DNA from: Zoogloea sp. LCSB751
GTDB lineage: Bacteria > Pseudomonadota > Gammaproteobacteria > Burkholderiales > Rhodocyclaceae
NCBI RefSeq assembly: GCF_002028455.1
Contig: NZ_MWUM01000032.1
Span: 1-53,012 of the forward strand
Direction: 5' to 3'
DNA: 53,012 bases
Shown here: positions 1 through 6,922 of the stretch, piece by piece
How the letters are laid out: each line of letters starts with the position of its first letter
Position numbering within the stretch: position 1 is the first letter of the stretch
The notes under the pieces: generated by a model
The model's input: the letters and a program-made list of their open reading frames with translations, nothing else
Told to the model about the DNA's origin: nothing
Databases searched by the model: none
Position numbers and translations under genes: made by a program

Positions 1-46
1 CCCCGTAGCGCTTACTTCGTAACGCGCTGCAGCGAAAGAGCTGCGC

Positions 47-74
47 ATTATAAAGAATTATCAGAACCCGTCAA
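47..74 (-). promoter_or_regulatory. Strong sigma-70 promoter of rRNA P1 type, facing out of the window
   Basis: On the minus strand a -35 TTGACG (69-74) and a perfect -10 TATAAT (47-52) are separated by 16 bp. An A+T-rich, UP-element-like stretch lies upstream of the -35, and a G+C-rich discriminator (GCGC) follows the -10. That combination is typical of growth-rate-controlled rRNA promoters. Transcription would leave the window at its left end. The rRNA assignment is inference, since the transcribed gene is not in view. Confidence 0.7.
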
Positions 75-93
75 CACCATACGGGAAAATAAT

Positions 94-1293
94 TTAAACC
101 ACGCTCACGCGGGCAAACTTCCTCTTCCCGACCTGAAGCACAACAACCTCTCCAGCCTTCAAAACCAAACCCTTCTCGCTCAGCTTGTCACCATTCAATC
201 GCACTCCGCCCTGGTCGATCATTCTCAGAGCCTCCGAAGTACTGGCCGTCAAACCCGCCTGCTTCAGGACCGCACTGATTGAAACCCCTTCCACGCCTCC
301 AGGCAACGAGACCTCTGGAATGTCATCGGGAATCGCGTTCCGCTGAAAACGCGCCTCGAAGTCCTCCAAGGCCGCCCCAGCGGCAGCTTGCCCATGAAAA
401 CGGGCTACCAATTCCTGCGCCAGCATCACTTTTACATCGCGCGGGTTTCGCCCGCCGACAATCGCCTCACGCAAGCCTTTGATTTCCTCAGCGCCCCTGA
501 ACGACAGTAAGTCATAGTAACGCCACATCAGATCATCGGAGATAGACATCACCTTGCCGAAAATCTCATTGGGCGGCTCATAAATGCCAATGTAATTACC
601 CAGGGATTTCGACATCTTGTTTACGCCATCCAACCCCTCAAGGAGCGGCATTGTGAGCACGCATTGCGGCGCCTGGCCGTAATGTTTCTGCAACTCACGC
701 CCGACAAGCAGATTGAAACGCTGATCCGTACCACCCAATTCAATATCAGCCTTCAACGCCACCGAGTCGTAGCCTTGACACAGGGGGTAGAGGAACTCGT
801 GAATCGCGATCGGCTGCTGAGCCGAATAACGCTTCGAGAAGTCATCGCGCTCCAGCATTCGCGCCACGGTATGCTGAGCAGCAAGGCGGATCATGCCCGA
901 CGCCCCCAAGGCCTCCATCCAACTGGAATTGAAGCAAACCTCGGTCTTGGCAGGATCAAGGATCTTGAACACCTGGTCCTGATAAGTACGGGCATTGTCC
1001 AGCACCTGCTCACGCGTGAGCGGCGGCCGGGTCGTGTTCTTGCCTGAAGGATCACCAATCATGCCAGTGAAGTCACCAATCAGGAATAACACCTGATGGC
1101 CGAGCTCTTGAAAATGGCGCAACTTGTTGATCAGCACCGTGTGCCCAAGGTGCAGGTCCGGCGCGGTGGGATCGAAGCCTGCCTTGACACGCAAAGGACG
1201 CCCCGTTTTAAGCTTCTCAACCAGATCAGCCTCGATCAGAAGCTCATCCGCCCCCCGCTTGATCAACTCCAGCGACGCAGTAATGTCAGTCAT
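94..1293 (-). CDS. tyrS: Tyrosyl-tRNA synthetase
   Basis: Class I aminoacyl-tRNA synthetase that activates tyrosine with ATP and loads it onto tRNA-Tyr in the cytoplasm. The 399-residue protein has the HIGH-like motif HLGH around residue 48, in the stretch GFDPTAPDLHLGH, the KMSKS loop near residue 229, and a C-terminal S4 RNA-binding domain (KLSEKGLVLKAGEVV region). The exact KMSKS sequence places it in the TyrZ-like branch rather than the KFGKT branch of E. coli TyrS. The length is normal for that branch. The gene is followed closely on the same strand by the rRNA-type promoter at 47-74. A TAGAAT -10 with an adjoining dyad lies about 90 bp upstream of its start. Confidence 0.97.
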   Translation of the reverse strand: MTDITASLELIKRGADELLIEADLVEKLKTGRPLRVKAGFDPTAPDLHLGHTVLINKLRHFQELGHQVLFLIGDFTGMIGDPSGKNTTRPPLTREQVLDNARTYQDQVFKILDPAKTEVCFNSSWMEALGASGMIRLAAQHTVARMLERDDFSKRYSAQQPIAIHEFLYPLCQGYDSVALKADIELGGTDQRFNLLVGRELQKHYGQAPQCVLTMPLLEGLDGVNKMSKSLGNYIGIYEPPNEIFGKVMSISDDLMWRYYDLLSFRGAEEIKGLREAIVGGRNPRDVKVMLAQELVARFHGQAAAGAALEDFEARFQRNAIPDDIPEVSLPGGVEGVSISAVLKQAGLTASTSEALRMIDQGGVRLNGDKLSEKGLVLKAGEVVVLQVGKRKFARVSVV

Positions 1294-1380
1294 ATCTATC
1301 CTTGCACAGCCTCGGAGCAGCGCTCAAACCGAATGGCGCGTAGCCACAAGCGCGAACCACCCCGAAAAAAGAGAGCCGAA

Positions 1381-1407
1381 ATTCTAGCCCATCCCGAAAA
1401 CGGGATG
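1381..1407 (-). promoter_or_regulatory. Putative tyrS promoter with overlapping dyad
   Basis: A minus-strand -10 TAGAAT (1381-1386) lies about 90 bp upstream of tyrS. Directly upstream, where the spacer and -35 would be, is a perfect 7-bp dyad CATCCCG-AAAA-CGGGATG (1390-1407). No good -35 hexamer is visible. The dyad could be an operator; no protein is assigned to it. Confidence 0.4.
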
Positions 1408-1431
1408 CAGCATTCCGCCCTACTCACAAAG

Positions 1432-1462
1432 AAAAAGCGCCTGTCACTTACGCAACAGGCGC
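1432..1462 (-). terminator. Intrinsic terminator of erpA
   Basis: The inverted repeat GCGCCTGT (1437-1444) / ACAGGCGC (1455-1462) is followed on the minus strand by five T (1432-1436). It lies about 60 bp past the erpA stop and reads leftward. Confidence 0.8.
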
Positions 1463-1520
1463 CTTTCGGCAAAACCGAGCCAACCAAGGCGGAATAAACC
1501 GCCCCTTCTAACGACTCAGA

Positions 1521-1871
1521 TCATGCGGAAAACGACGAGCCGCAACCACAAGTACTCGTCGCATTGGGGTTGCGAATCACGAACTGGGAGCCTTCAAGCC
1601 CCTCCGTATAGTCGATCTCCGCCCCTACCAGATACTGGTAGCTCATGGGATCGATCAGCAACATCACCCCCTCCTTTTCCATAACGGTGTCATCTTCGTT
1701 GCGGATCTCATCGAAGGTAAAACCGTACTGAAAACCGGAACAGCCACCGCCCGTCACGAAGACACGCAACTTGAGATCCGGATTGCCCTCCTCGAGGATC
1801 AACTCCTTCACCTTGCTGGCAGCGCTATCGGTAAACACAAACGGGCTCGGCATTTCGGTCACGGCATCCAT
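1521..1871 (-). CDS. erpA: Iron-sulfur cluster insertion protein ErpA
   Basis: A-type carrier that delivers Fe-S clusters to target enzymes, including those of the isoprenoid pathway in enterobacteria. The 116-residue protein has the three conserved cysteines of the HesB/IscA/ErpA family, C44 in GGGCSGFQY and C108/C110 in the C-terminal STCGCGSSF. An A-type carrier with the TFDE segment and this tail is usually ErpA in betaproteobacteria. The start is supported by AAGGAG seven bases before the ATG. It has its own promoter (1900-1928) and terminator (1432-1462), so it is probably monocistronic, although argC lies upstream on the same strand. Confidence 0.95.
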   Translation of the reverse strand: MDAVTEMPSPFVFTDSAASKVKELILEEGNPDLKLRVFVTGGGCSGFQYGFTFDEIRNEDDTVMEKEGVMLLIDPMSYQYLVGAEIDYTEGLEGSQFVIRNPNATSTCGCGSSFSA

Positions 1872-1899
1872 GGAACAACTCCTTCAAAACGATCGTCGG

Positions 1900-1928
1900 A
1901 TTATGGTCAGCCCCCAACGGCGGGTCAA
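1900..1928 (-). promoter_or_regulatory. erpA sigma-70 promoter
   Basis: On the minus strand TTGACC (1923-1928), a 17-bp spacer and CATAAT (1900-1905) give a near-consensus promoter about 30 bp upstream of the erpA ATG. Confidence 0.7.
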
Positions 1929-1970
1929 GGCAACACCATCAAATAGTCGACAAAAACACTCAATTTTAGT

Positions 1971-2999
1971 TCAAGGCATCACCGGGATCTGCCCGAGACC
2001 TGCAGTTTCAGGCAACCCGAAGAGAATGTTCATATTCTGCACCGCCTGACCTGCCGCCCCCTTCACGAGGTTGTCGATGACCGACAGCACCACGACCACA
2101 TCCCCCCCCTGCGGACGATGAACCGCAATCCGACAGATGTTGGCGGAACGTACAGAACGCGTGGAAGGATGAGCCCCGCGCGGCATCACATCGACAAACG
2201 GCTCGTCGGCAAAGCGGGACTCAAACAGCTCCTGCAGATCAACATCCTTCGTAAGACGTGCGTACAGCGTCGCATGAATGCCACGAATCATCGGGGTGAG
2301 ATGCGGGACGAAAGTCAGCCCGACGGGCGCCTTGGCGTAGCGCGACAACCCCTGCCGGATCTCCGGCAGATGCCGATGACCGGCCACACCGTAAGCCTGG
2401 AAGTTGTCCGCCGACTCGGAGAACAGAATGTGCGTCTCCGCCTTGCGGCCGCCGCCGGAGACACCGGACTTGGCATCTGCAACCAAGCCGTCCAGTTGCA
2501 CGACACCAGCTTCGACGAGCGGCAAAAAGCCCAACTGCACTGCAGTGGGATAACAACCCGGATTGGCCACCACCCGCGCAGCCTTGACAGCCTCGCGATT
2601 CACCTCCGGCAGACCATACACAGCCTCAGCCACCAGCTCGGGGCAGGCGTGCGTCATCCCGTACCACTTCTCCCACTCAGCCACATCAGAGATACGGAAG
2701 TCCGCAGCCAGATCGATGACCTTCACACCCGCAGCAACAAGGGCCGCGGCCTGCTGCATCGCAATCCCATTAGGCGTAGCAAAGAAGACAACATCACACC
2801 CTGACAGGTCGGCCGCCTGGGGATCAACAAACCGCAGATCAACCCGGCGGCGAAGGCTCGGGAACATATCCGCCACCGGCATCCCCGCCTCGCCACGCGA
2901 GGTGATCGCCTTCAGCTCCACATCCGGATGCTGCGCCAGCAAGCGCAACAGCTCAACCCCGGTATATCCCGTCCCACCAACCACACCAACCTTGACCAT
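1971..2999 (-). CDS. argC: N-acetyl-gamma-glutamyl-phosphate reductase
   Basis: Third step of arginine synthesis: NADPH-dependent reduction of N-acetylglutamyl phosphate to the semialdehyde. The 342-residue protein has the N-terminal Rossmann motif GVVGGTGYTG (residues 5-14) and the catalytic cysteine C149 in VANPGCYPTA. The ATG at 2999 is preferred over the in-frame TTG at 3011, because the family begins with MVKVGVVG-like sequence and a G-rich stretch precedes the ATG. It sits between rpsI and erpA, an arrangement I recall from many betaproteobacteria. A possible promoter is at 3041-3068. Confidence 0.96.
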   Translation of the reverse strand: MVKVGVVGGTGYTGVELLRLLAQHPDVELKAITSRGEAGMPVADMFPSLRRRVDLRFVDPQAADLSGCDVVFFATPNGIAMQQAAALVAAGVKVIDLAADFRISDVAEWEKWYGMTHACPELVAEAVYGLPEVNREAVKAARVVANPGCYPTAVQLGFLPLVEAGVVQLDGLVADAKSGVSGGGRKAETHILFSESADNFQAYGVAGHRHLPEIRQGLSRYAKAPVGLTFVPHLTPMIRGIHATLYARLTKDVDLQELFESRFADEPFVDVMPRGAHPSTRSVRSANICRIAVHRPQGGDVVVVLSVIDNLVKGAAGQAVQNMNILFGLPETAGLGQIPVMP

Positions 3000-3040
3000 G
3001 CTTGCCCCCAACAGGAAATGAACTACCAGCAGACACCCGA

Positions 3041-3068
3041 ACTATGCCGGAACAACATACTACGCCAA
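3041..3068 (-). promoter_or_regulatory. Possible argC promoter
   Basis: The minus strand carries TTGGCG (3063-3068), a 16-bp spacer and CATAGT (3041-3046), between the rpsI terminator and argC. The match is moderate only. Confidence 0.4.
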
Positions 3069-3074
3069 GATGAC

Positions 3075-3100
3075 AAAAAGCCGCCCGAAGGCGGCCTTTT
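3075..3100 (-). terminator. Intrinsic terminator of rplM-rpsI
   Basis: A GCCGCC/GGCGGC stem (3080-3085, 3090-3095) with a UUCG loop on the minus strand is followed by five T (3075-3079). It lies just past the rpsI stop. The opposite side also carries four T, so it may work both ways. Confidence 0.85.
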
Positions 3101-3118
3101 GACCATGCTCGAAGCGAA

Positions 3119-3511
3119 TTAACGCTTGGAGAACTGCTTGCGACGACGCGCCTTACGGAAGCCGACCTTCTTACGCTCGACCTCGCGGGCATCACGAGTC
3201 ACCAAGCCAGCCTTCTTCAGCGGGGACTTGAGCTCTGCATCGTAGTCGATCAGCGCACGGGTAATGCCGTGACGCACAGCACCAGCCTGACCAGATTCAC
3301 CACCGCCGGTCACATTGACCAGAATGTCGAAGCTGTCGACGAAGTTGGTCAGAACCAGCGGCTGACGCACGATCATGCGGCCGGTTTCACGGGAGAAGAA
3401 CTGATCAACCGGCTTGCCGTTCACGACGATGTTGCCGGAGCCCTTCTTGATGAAGACACGAGCAACAGCCGACTTGCGACGACCGGTACCGTAGTTGTAA
3501 GTCACAGCCAT
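3119..3511 (-). CDS. rpsI: 30S ribosomal protein S9
   Basis: Component of the small ribosomal subunit whose C-terminal basic tail reaches the P-site tRNA. The 130-residue protein starts with YNYGTGRRKSAVARVF, the S9 hallmark, and ends in the conserved basic tail KKVGFRKARRRKQFSKR. It follows rplM after 12 bp in the universal L13-S9 operon, and an intrinsic terminator lies immediately downstream. Confidence 0.98.
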   Translation of the reverse strand: MAVTYNYGTGRRKSAVARVFIKKGSGNIVVNGKPVDQFFSRETGRMIVRQPLVLTNFVDSFDILVNVTGGGESGQAGAVRHGITRALIDYDAELKSPLKKAGLVTRDAREVERKKVGFRKARRRKQFSKR

Positions 3512-3523
3512 TATCGGCTCCTG

Positions 3524-3952
3524 TTAAATCGCGAGAACTTGGGGCTGCTGTGCGGCATGCGGATGCTCGGCACCGGCGTAGCACTTCAGCTTCTTCAGCA
3601 TGGCGTAGCCGAGCGGGCCCTTGGGCAGCATGCCCTTGACAGCCTTTTCAAGCACACGAGCGGGGAAGCGCTGCTGCAGCTTAGTAAAGTTGGTTTCGTA
3701 GATACCGCCCGGATAACCGGAGTGGCGGTAGTACTTTTTGTCCTGGGCCTTGGTGCCGGTCACACGCAGCTTGTCGACGTTAACGACAACGATGAAATCA
3801 CCGGTATCGACGTGCGGGGTGTAGATGGCTTTATGTTTGCCGCGCAAGCGAAGCGCAACCTGGGAAGCAAGCCGACCAAGGACTAGGTCCGTCGCATCGA
3901 CGACGAACCAGTCGCGCTTGACCTCGTGCGGCTTGGCAGAAAACGTTTTCAT
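3524..3952 (-). CDS. rplM: 50S ribosomal protein L13
   Basis: Early-assembling protein of the large ribosomal subunit. Starting at the ATG at 3952 gives 142 residues beginning MKTFSAKPHEVKRDWF, the usual L13 start and length; an earlier in-frame start at 3979 would add nine unsupported residues. Conserved segments include DKLRVTGTKAQDKKYYRHSG and the C-terminal KLKCYAGAEHPHAAQ. It is first in the rplM-rpsI operon. A TTGACA/TAAAAT promoter (4010-4039) gives a leader of about 50 nt with a small hairpin at 3970-3985. Confidence 0.98.
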   Translation of the reverse strand: MKTFSAKPHEVKRDWFVVDATDLVLGRLASQVALRLRGKHKAIYTPHVDTGDFIVVVNVDKLRVTGTKAQDKKYYRHSGYPGGIYETNFTKLQQRFPARVLEKAVKGMLPKGPLGYAMLKKLKCYAGAEHPHAAQQPQVLAI

Positions 3953-4009
3953 GAAGATCCCTCTGACTTTTCCCGACACCGGGAACGACCATAATTCGGA
4001 AAGCCGTGG

Positions 4010-4039
4010 ATTTTACCCCAACCAAGAAGCTGGTGTCAA
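4010..4039 (-). promoter_or_regulatory. rplM-rpsI promoter
   Basis: The minus strand has TTGACA (4034-4039), an 18-bp spacer and TAAAAT (4010-4015). The predicted start lies about 50 nt upstream of rplM. Confidence 0.75.
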
Positions 4040-4054
4040 ACACTATCGCAAGGC

Positions 4055-4157
4055 AAAAAAAAGCGCAGATCGGGGAGATCTGCGCTAAATCCACACCAAA
4101 GGAGGAGGGTGGAGGAGACACCTTTCAGCCGCTCCCGACAACAAAAGCAACTGGACT
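4055..4157 (-). ncRNA. Candidate small RNA with two anti-Shine-Dalgarno motifs
   Basis: A free-standing transcription unit of about 103 nt is predicted between osmC and the rplM promoter. It has a sigma-70 promoter (4164-4192), a purine start at about 4157, and a strong intrinsic terminator with a perfect 10-bp stem (AGCGCAGATC at 4062-4071 / GATCTGCGCT at 4077-4086) and eight T. The RNA contains CUCCUCC twice in tandem (within 4111-4117 and 4101-4107), complementary to AGGAGG ribosome-binding sites. A central CACC (4108-4111) can pair with GGUG upstream (4119-4122) or GGUG downstream (4094-4097). The two hairpins exclude each other, and each puts one CU-rich motif in its loop. I recall an Rfam family called Betaproteobacteria toxic small RNA with an anti-SD loop; this may be a member or relative. 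No credible protein is encoded. Confidence 0.7.
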
Positions 4158-4163
4158 GAGGAA

Positions 4164-4192
4164 ATTATCGCTCTCGAAAACCTGAGGCGCAA
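4164..4192 (-). promoter_or_regulatory. Promoter of the candidate small RNA
   Basis: On the minus strand TTGCGC (4187-4192), a 17-bp spacer and GATAAT (4164-4169) place the start at A4157, seven bases downstream. The -35 is only half consensus, which fits the nearby dyads acting as activator sites. Confidence 0.6.
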
Positions 4193-4199
4193 GATTTTT

Positions 4200-4239
4200 T
4201 TGTGCATCGCACAACAATATTATCTATCACAAAATAGAT
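4200..4239. promoter_or_regulatory. Two dyads upstream of the small RNA promoter
   Basis: TTGTGC-ATC-GCACAA (4200-4214) is a perfect 6-bp dyad about 45-57 bp upstream of the small RNA start. ATCTAT-CACAAA-ATAGAT (4222-4239) follows. Both are in an A+T-rich stretch unlike the surrounding DNA. They could be regulator sites for the small RNA; none is identified. Confidence 0.45.
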
Positions 4240-4457
4240 TTAACTTATCGGCGAATATTTATACAAGCCAATGATTTAACTATACAAATCCAACATAACA
4301 CTCACTCGCACCACACCTCAAGCGAGAACATGAACCGCCGCGACAATACCGCATCGCAACATGAAAGCTCTGCTGCGCCTCCCCTCAAGACGGCTACAAT
4401 CGATGCTCAGAAAAGGGGGCCAGCCCCTCCAGACAGTCGATATCGAAGGGAAACAGA
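4240..4457. other. A+T-rich intergenic stretch upstream of the OsmC-like gene
   Basis: This non-coding stretch holds no ORF, RNA gene or repeat that I can support. It must contain the promoter of the OsmC-like gene, but no clear -35/-10 pair stands out. Confidence 0.4.
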
Positions 4458-4874
4458 ATGGAGTGTGTAGTCAAGTGGGTTGGTGAGATGACCTTCATGG
4501 CCGAAACGGGCTCAGGTCACACAGTCACGATGGACGGCGCCCCGGACGCTGGGGGACGCAATCTGGCGCCGCGGCCGATGGAGATGATGCTGGCTGGCGC
4601 AGGCGGGTGCACGGCGTTCGACGTTGTTCTGATCCTCAAGCGGGGCCGGCAGGATGTCCGGGATTGCAGCGTACGCCTGAAGGCCGAGCGCGCAGAAACC
4701 GATCCCAAGGTATTCACCCGAATCTCGTTTCACTACATCGTCACGGGGCATGAACTGAAGCCGGAGAGCGTCGAGCGCGCCATCAAACTGTCGTCAGATA
4801 AGTATTGCTCCGCCACAATCATGCTCAGCAAGACCGCGGAAATCGAACACACCTGGGAAATCGTCCAAGTCTAG
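4458..4874 (+). CDS. OsmC/YhfA-like redox family protein
   Basis: Small cytoplasmic protein of the OsmC/Ohr superfamily, whose members reduce organic peroxides with two cysteines. The 138-residue protein has both conserved cysteines, C51 in AGAGGCTAFDVV and C117 in SDKYCSAT. The sequence is closer to the YhfA-like branch (MEMMLAGAGGCTA, long central helix with VVLILKRGRQ) than to Ohr. The substrate of that branch is not settled, so peroxidase activity is inference. It is a single rightward gene between leftward genes. Confidence 0.88.
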   Translation: MECVVKWVGEMTFMAETGSGHTVTMDGAPDAGGRNLAPRPMEMMLAGAGGCTAFDVVLILKRGRQDVRDCSVRLKAERAETDPKVFTRISFHYIVTGHELKPESVERAIKLSSDKYCSATIMLSKTAEIEHTWEIVQV

Positions 4875-4886
4875 GCTTCGCTGAGA

Positions 4887-5507
4887 TCAGAGCCAGTACG
4901 CAACGCCGGTCATAAGCTTCGAGGTCGCCTTCATGGCGGCCTTCACTGGCGTGGGAAGCTCAACCGCACCGAGCCGCACGGCCGTATCGGCGTGCGCGAC
5001 TTCGTCGACCTTCATCTGAGTGACGATTTCACGAGACCGCAGATCCTGTTCTGGCAGACGGCCCAAGTGACTATCCAGGTGGGCCTCGACTTGGCGTTCC
5101 GTTTCGGCCAGGAAGCCCAAATTAACGCCATCCCCAAAACGCGCCGCCAACATGCCGATGGCCAGCGACCCGCTGTACCAGACAGGATTCAGAAAACTCT
5201 TACGCCCTCCCAACTCTGCAATCCGGCGCTCGGTCCAGGCCAGATGCTCCGTCTCCTCGTGCGCAGCGCCCGCCAATGCTTTCTTGATGCCCTCGTTCTG
5301 AGACATCAGCGCCTGCCCTTGGTACAAGGCTTGAGCACAGATTTCACCACAGTGATTCACCCTCATCAGAGAGGCGGCATGGCGCTTCTCCTGATCACTC
5401 ATGTCAGCCTCGGGCAAAGTCTCGCCCGGCACCGGGCGCACCGTATAAGCATCGGCAAACACCGTGCGCAAGGCCTTGTCGAAACCGATGATCAGTTGAT
5501 CCAGCAT
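4887..5507 (-). CDS. coq7: 3-demethoxyubiquinol 3-hydroxylase
   Basis: Di-iron monooxygenase of ubiquinone synthesis that hydroxylates the demethoxyubiquinone ring; peripheral to the inner membrane. The 206-residue protein has the ferritin-like iron ligands in MRVNHCGEICAQALYQGQ and AAHEETEHLAWTERR, with a repeated E...ExxH pattern near the C-terminus (VDEVAHADTAV). The start follows a strong GGAGGGCAGGA ribosome-binding site. A lipoprotein gene lies 29 bp upstream on the same strand and is probably cotranscribed. Confidence 0.95.
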   Translation of the reverse strand: MLDQLIIGFDKALRTVFADAYTVRPVPGETLPEADMSDQEKRHAASLMRVNHCGEICAQALYQGQALMSQNEGIKKALAGAAHEETEHLAWTERRIAELGGRKSFLNPVWYSGSLAIGMLAARFGDGVNLGFLAETERQVEAHLDSHLGRLPEQDLRSREIVTQMKVDEVAHADTAVRLGAVELPTPVKAAMKATSKLMTGVAYWL

Positions 5508-5536
5508 TCCTGCCCTCCACTACTTGAAATTTGACG

Positions 5537-6070
5537 TCAACGCAGGCCAGCTGCCTGCCGCAGGGATCGCACGATACCGTCCCGGTCCGGGCGGATGGAC
5601 CCTGCCGGACAAAAGAAATCCTTGGCCAGCAATGCATACTGCCGATTGAACGCATTGTCGCTGATCCGCCGCCATTCGTCGGAACGGGGCTTGATCCACT
5701 CCCGGTCGTTCCGACCGATGGCGTAGAGCTTTCGCTCTGCCGTCTCACAGCGAACCCCCTCGAAGCTCACGTTTTGCGCACCACCCGCGCTGCGCACGAC
5801 CAACGTGAAACGGACGATGCCGTCTCCCGCCAGAGTCAGCGACTTTTCATCGATGTACGACGAGGATGTGGACTCCGTCCCCATATCGAGGGGAATCAGG
5901 TGAGCGCGCTCCGGGAAAGCGGGGAACTCCGGCTCAATTTCCTTCCACGCTGGCATGACCTCATCTTCAAAGAGGGCCGTGCGACCACTGGCACACCCGA
6001 CAAGCACAACACTCGCCGCAGCGAAGAAAAACGGAACGCATGACCGGGCCAAACGGGAAACTGCATCCAT
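5537..6070 (-). CDS. CNP1-like lipoprotein
   Basis: Predicted outer- or inner-membrane lipoprotein of 177 residues. The N-terminus has a hydrophobic signal peptide ending in the lipobox VLVGC with C26 as the lipidated cysteine. The body resembles the CNP1-like family (PF08750), with segments such as SYIDEKSLTLAGDGIVRFTLV, a GxxNVSFEGVRCET region and a C-terminal NRQYALLAKDFFCPAG. The function of this family is unknown. It lies directly upstream of coq7 and is probably cotranscribed. The ribosome-binding site before the ATG is weak. Confidence 0.8.
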   Translation of the reverse strand: MDAVSRLARSCVPFFFAAASVVLVGCASGRTALFEDEVMPAWKEIEPEFPAFPERAHLIPLDMGTESTSSSYIDEKSLTLAGDGIVRFTLVVRSAGGAQNVSFEGVRCETAERKLYAIGRNDREWIKPRSDEWRRISDNAFNRQYALLAKDFFCPAGSIRPDRDGIVRSLRQAAGLR

Positions 6071-6171
6071 CAGGTTTCAAAGGGGAGGATGAAAGAAAGA
6101 CCCGATTCTACTCTCCTCCCCTTTCTCCTAGCCAAACCCATGCAGCGCCGGGCAGCCATTCGTCCGGAAAC

Positions 6172-6765
6172 TCAACTGCCAATGGCAGCCTCAATCTCCG
6201 CAAACGTGCGCGCCACCTCCGTCGTTTGCAGGGGGATGCCCATCTGGCGCGCGATCTGGGATGCAGAAAAGATCCCCCTGATCACAGGAGCCTCGCCCCC
6301 CTCATCCTCAACCACGAGCGCATGCTGCCGGCCACAGGCCTTGAGCATCGCCACAACGTGCCCTACTTCTGCGCGCAACACGTCGGCCATCGTCACGGCG
6401 TCGAGCTCTTCGGTCGCCACCATGATGTCACGCACGGTCAATTCTTCATGGCGCGCCATCCGTTCTCGCGCGGCCCGTGTCGGCTTCTCGCCGAGCAGGT
6501 CATTGGACGTGACGATGCCCACCACGCGCCGGTCGCCGTCCGTTGCGAAGAGCATTCGCACGCCGCGCAGGATCATGCTGTGATTGGCCTCGACGAGGGA
6601 AACCCCGTCAGAGATGGTTGCCGCAGGAATCCGCCGCAAATCGGTCATCACTTCGATGGCGGGCGACGACGCAACCACCTTCGTCAAGCTCCAGGCATCC
6701 GCAACCTCGCAAGTGCCACTCTTGACCCGAAACTGCCGGATCGGCTGATAGTGCAAGCGCTCCAT
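6172..6765 (-). CDS. Two-CBS-domain protein
   Basis: Cytoplasmic protein of 197 residues with two CBS modules, roughly residues 40-100 (VMTDLRRIPAATISDG...VVGIVTSNDLL) and 115-190 (TVRDIMVATEELDAV...GIFSASQIARQMG). CBS pairs usually bind adenine nucleotides and control a partner protein. No partner domain is fused here, so the regulated process is unknown. The ATG at 6765 is chosen because GGGAGGAAA lies just upstream; an earlier in-frame start would add 25 residues without a ribosome-binding site. A perfect 10-bp dyad (6831-6853) lies 66 bp upstream and is a good operator candidate. Confidence 0.85.
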   Translation of the reverse strand: MERLHYQPIRQFRVKSGTCEVADAWSLTKVVASSPAIEVMTDLRRIPAATISDGVSLVEANHSMILRGVRMLFATDGDRRVVGIVTSNDLLGEKPTRAARERMARHEELTVRDIMVATEELDAVTMADVLRAEVGHVVAMLKACGRQHALVVEDEGGEAPVIRGIFSASQIARQMGIPLQTTEVARTFAEIEAAIGS

Positions 6766-6830
6766 GGTGTTTCCTCCCGATGTGCCCCTACAGCAAAGAA
6801 CCCGGATCGCCTGGCGGCGCACCCGGACCC

Positions 6831-6853
6831 GTTGTCGCATTCAATGCGACAAC
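6831..6853. promoter_or_regulatory. Perfect 10-bp dyad upstream of the CBS gene
   Basis: The arms GTTGTCGCAT (6831-6840) and ATGCGACAAC (6844-6853) form a perfect inverted repeat with a 3-bp centre. It stands 66-88 bp upstream of the CBS gene and has no T tract, so an operator is more likely than a terminator. The regulator is unknown. Confidence 0.6.
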
Positions 6854-6882
6854 TAAACCCGACGACACTTGTTGGATGAGAC

Positions 6883-6919
6883 AAAAAGACGTGCGCCGAG
6901 TTTCAGCTCGGCACACGTC
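6883..6919 (-). terminator. Intrinsic terminator of rppH
   Basis: A 13-bp stem with one mismatch (6888-6900 with 6907-6919) and a 6-nt loop is followed on the minus strand by five T (6883-6887). It lies immediately past the rppH stop. Confidence 0.85.
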
Positions 6920-6922
6920 TTG

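Noticed and set aside
3831..4121. 96-codon minus frame crossing the small RNA and rplM
   Set aside because: It is formed by the CUCCUCC repeats read as Pro/Ser codons, then runs out of frame through rplM. It has no ribosome-binding site.
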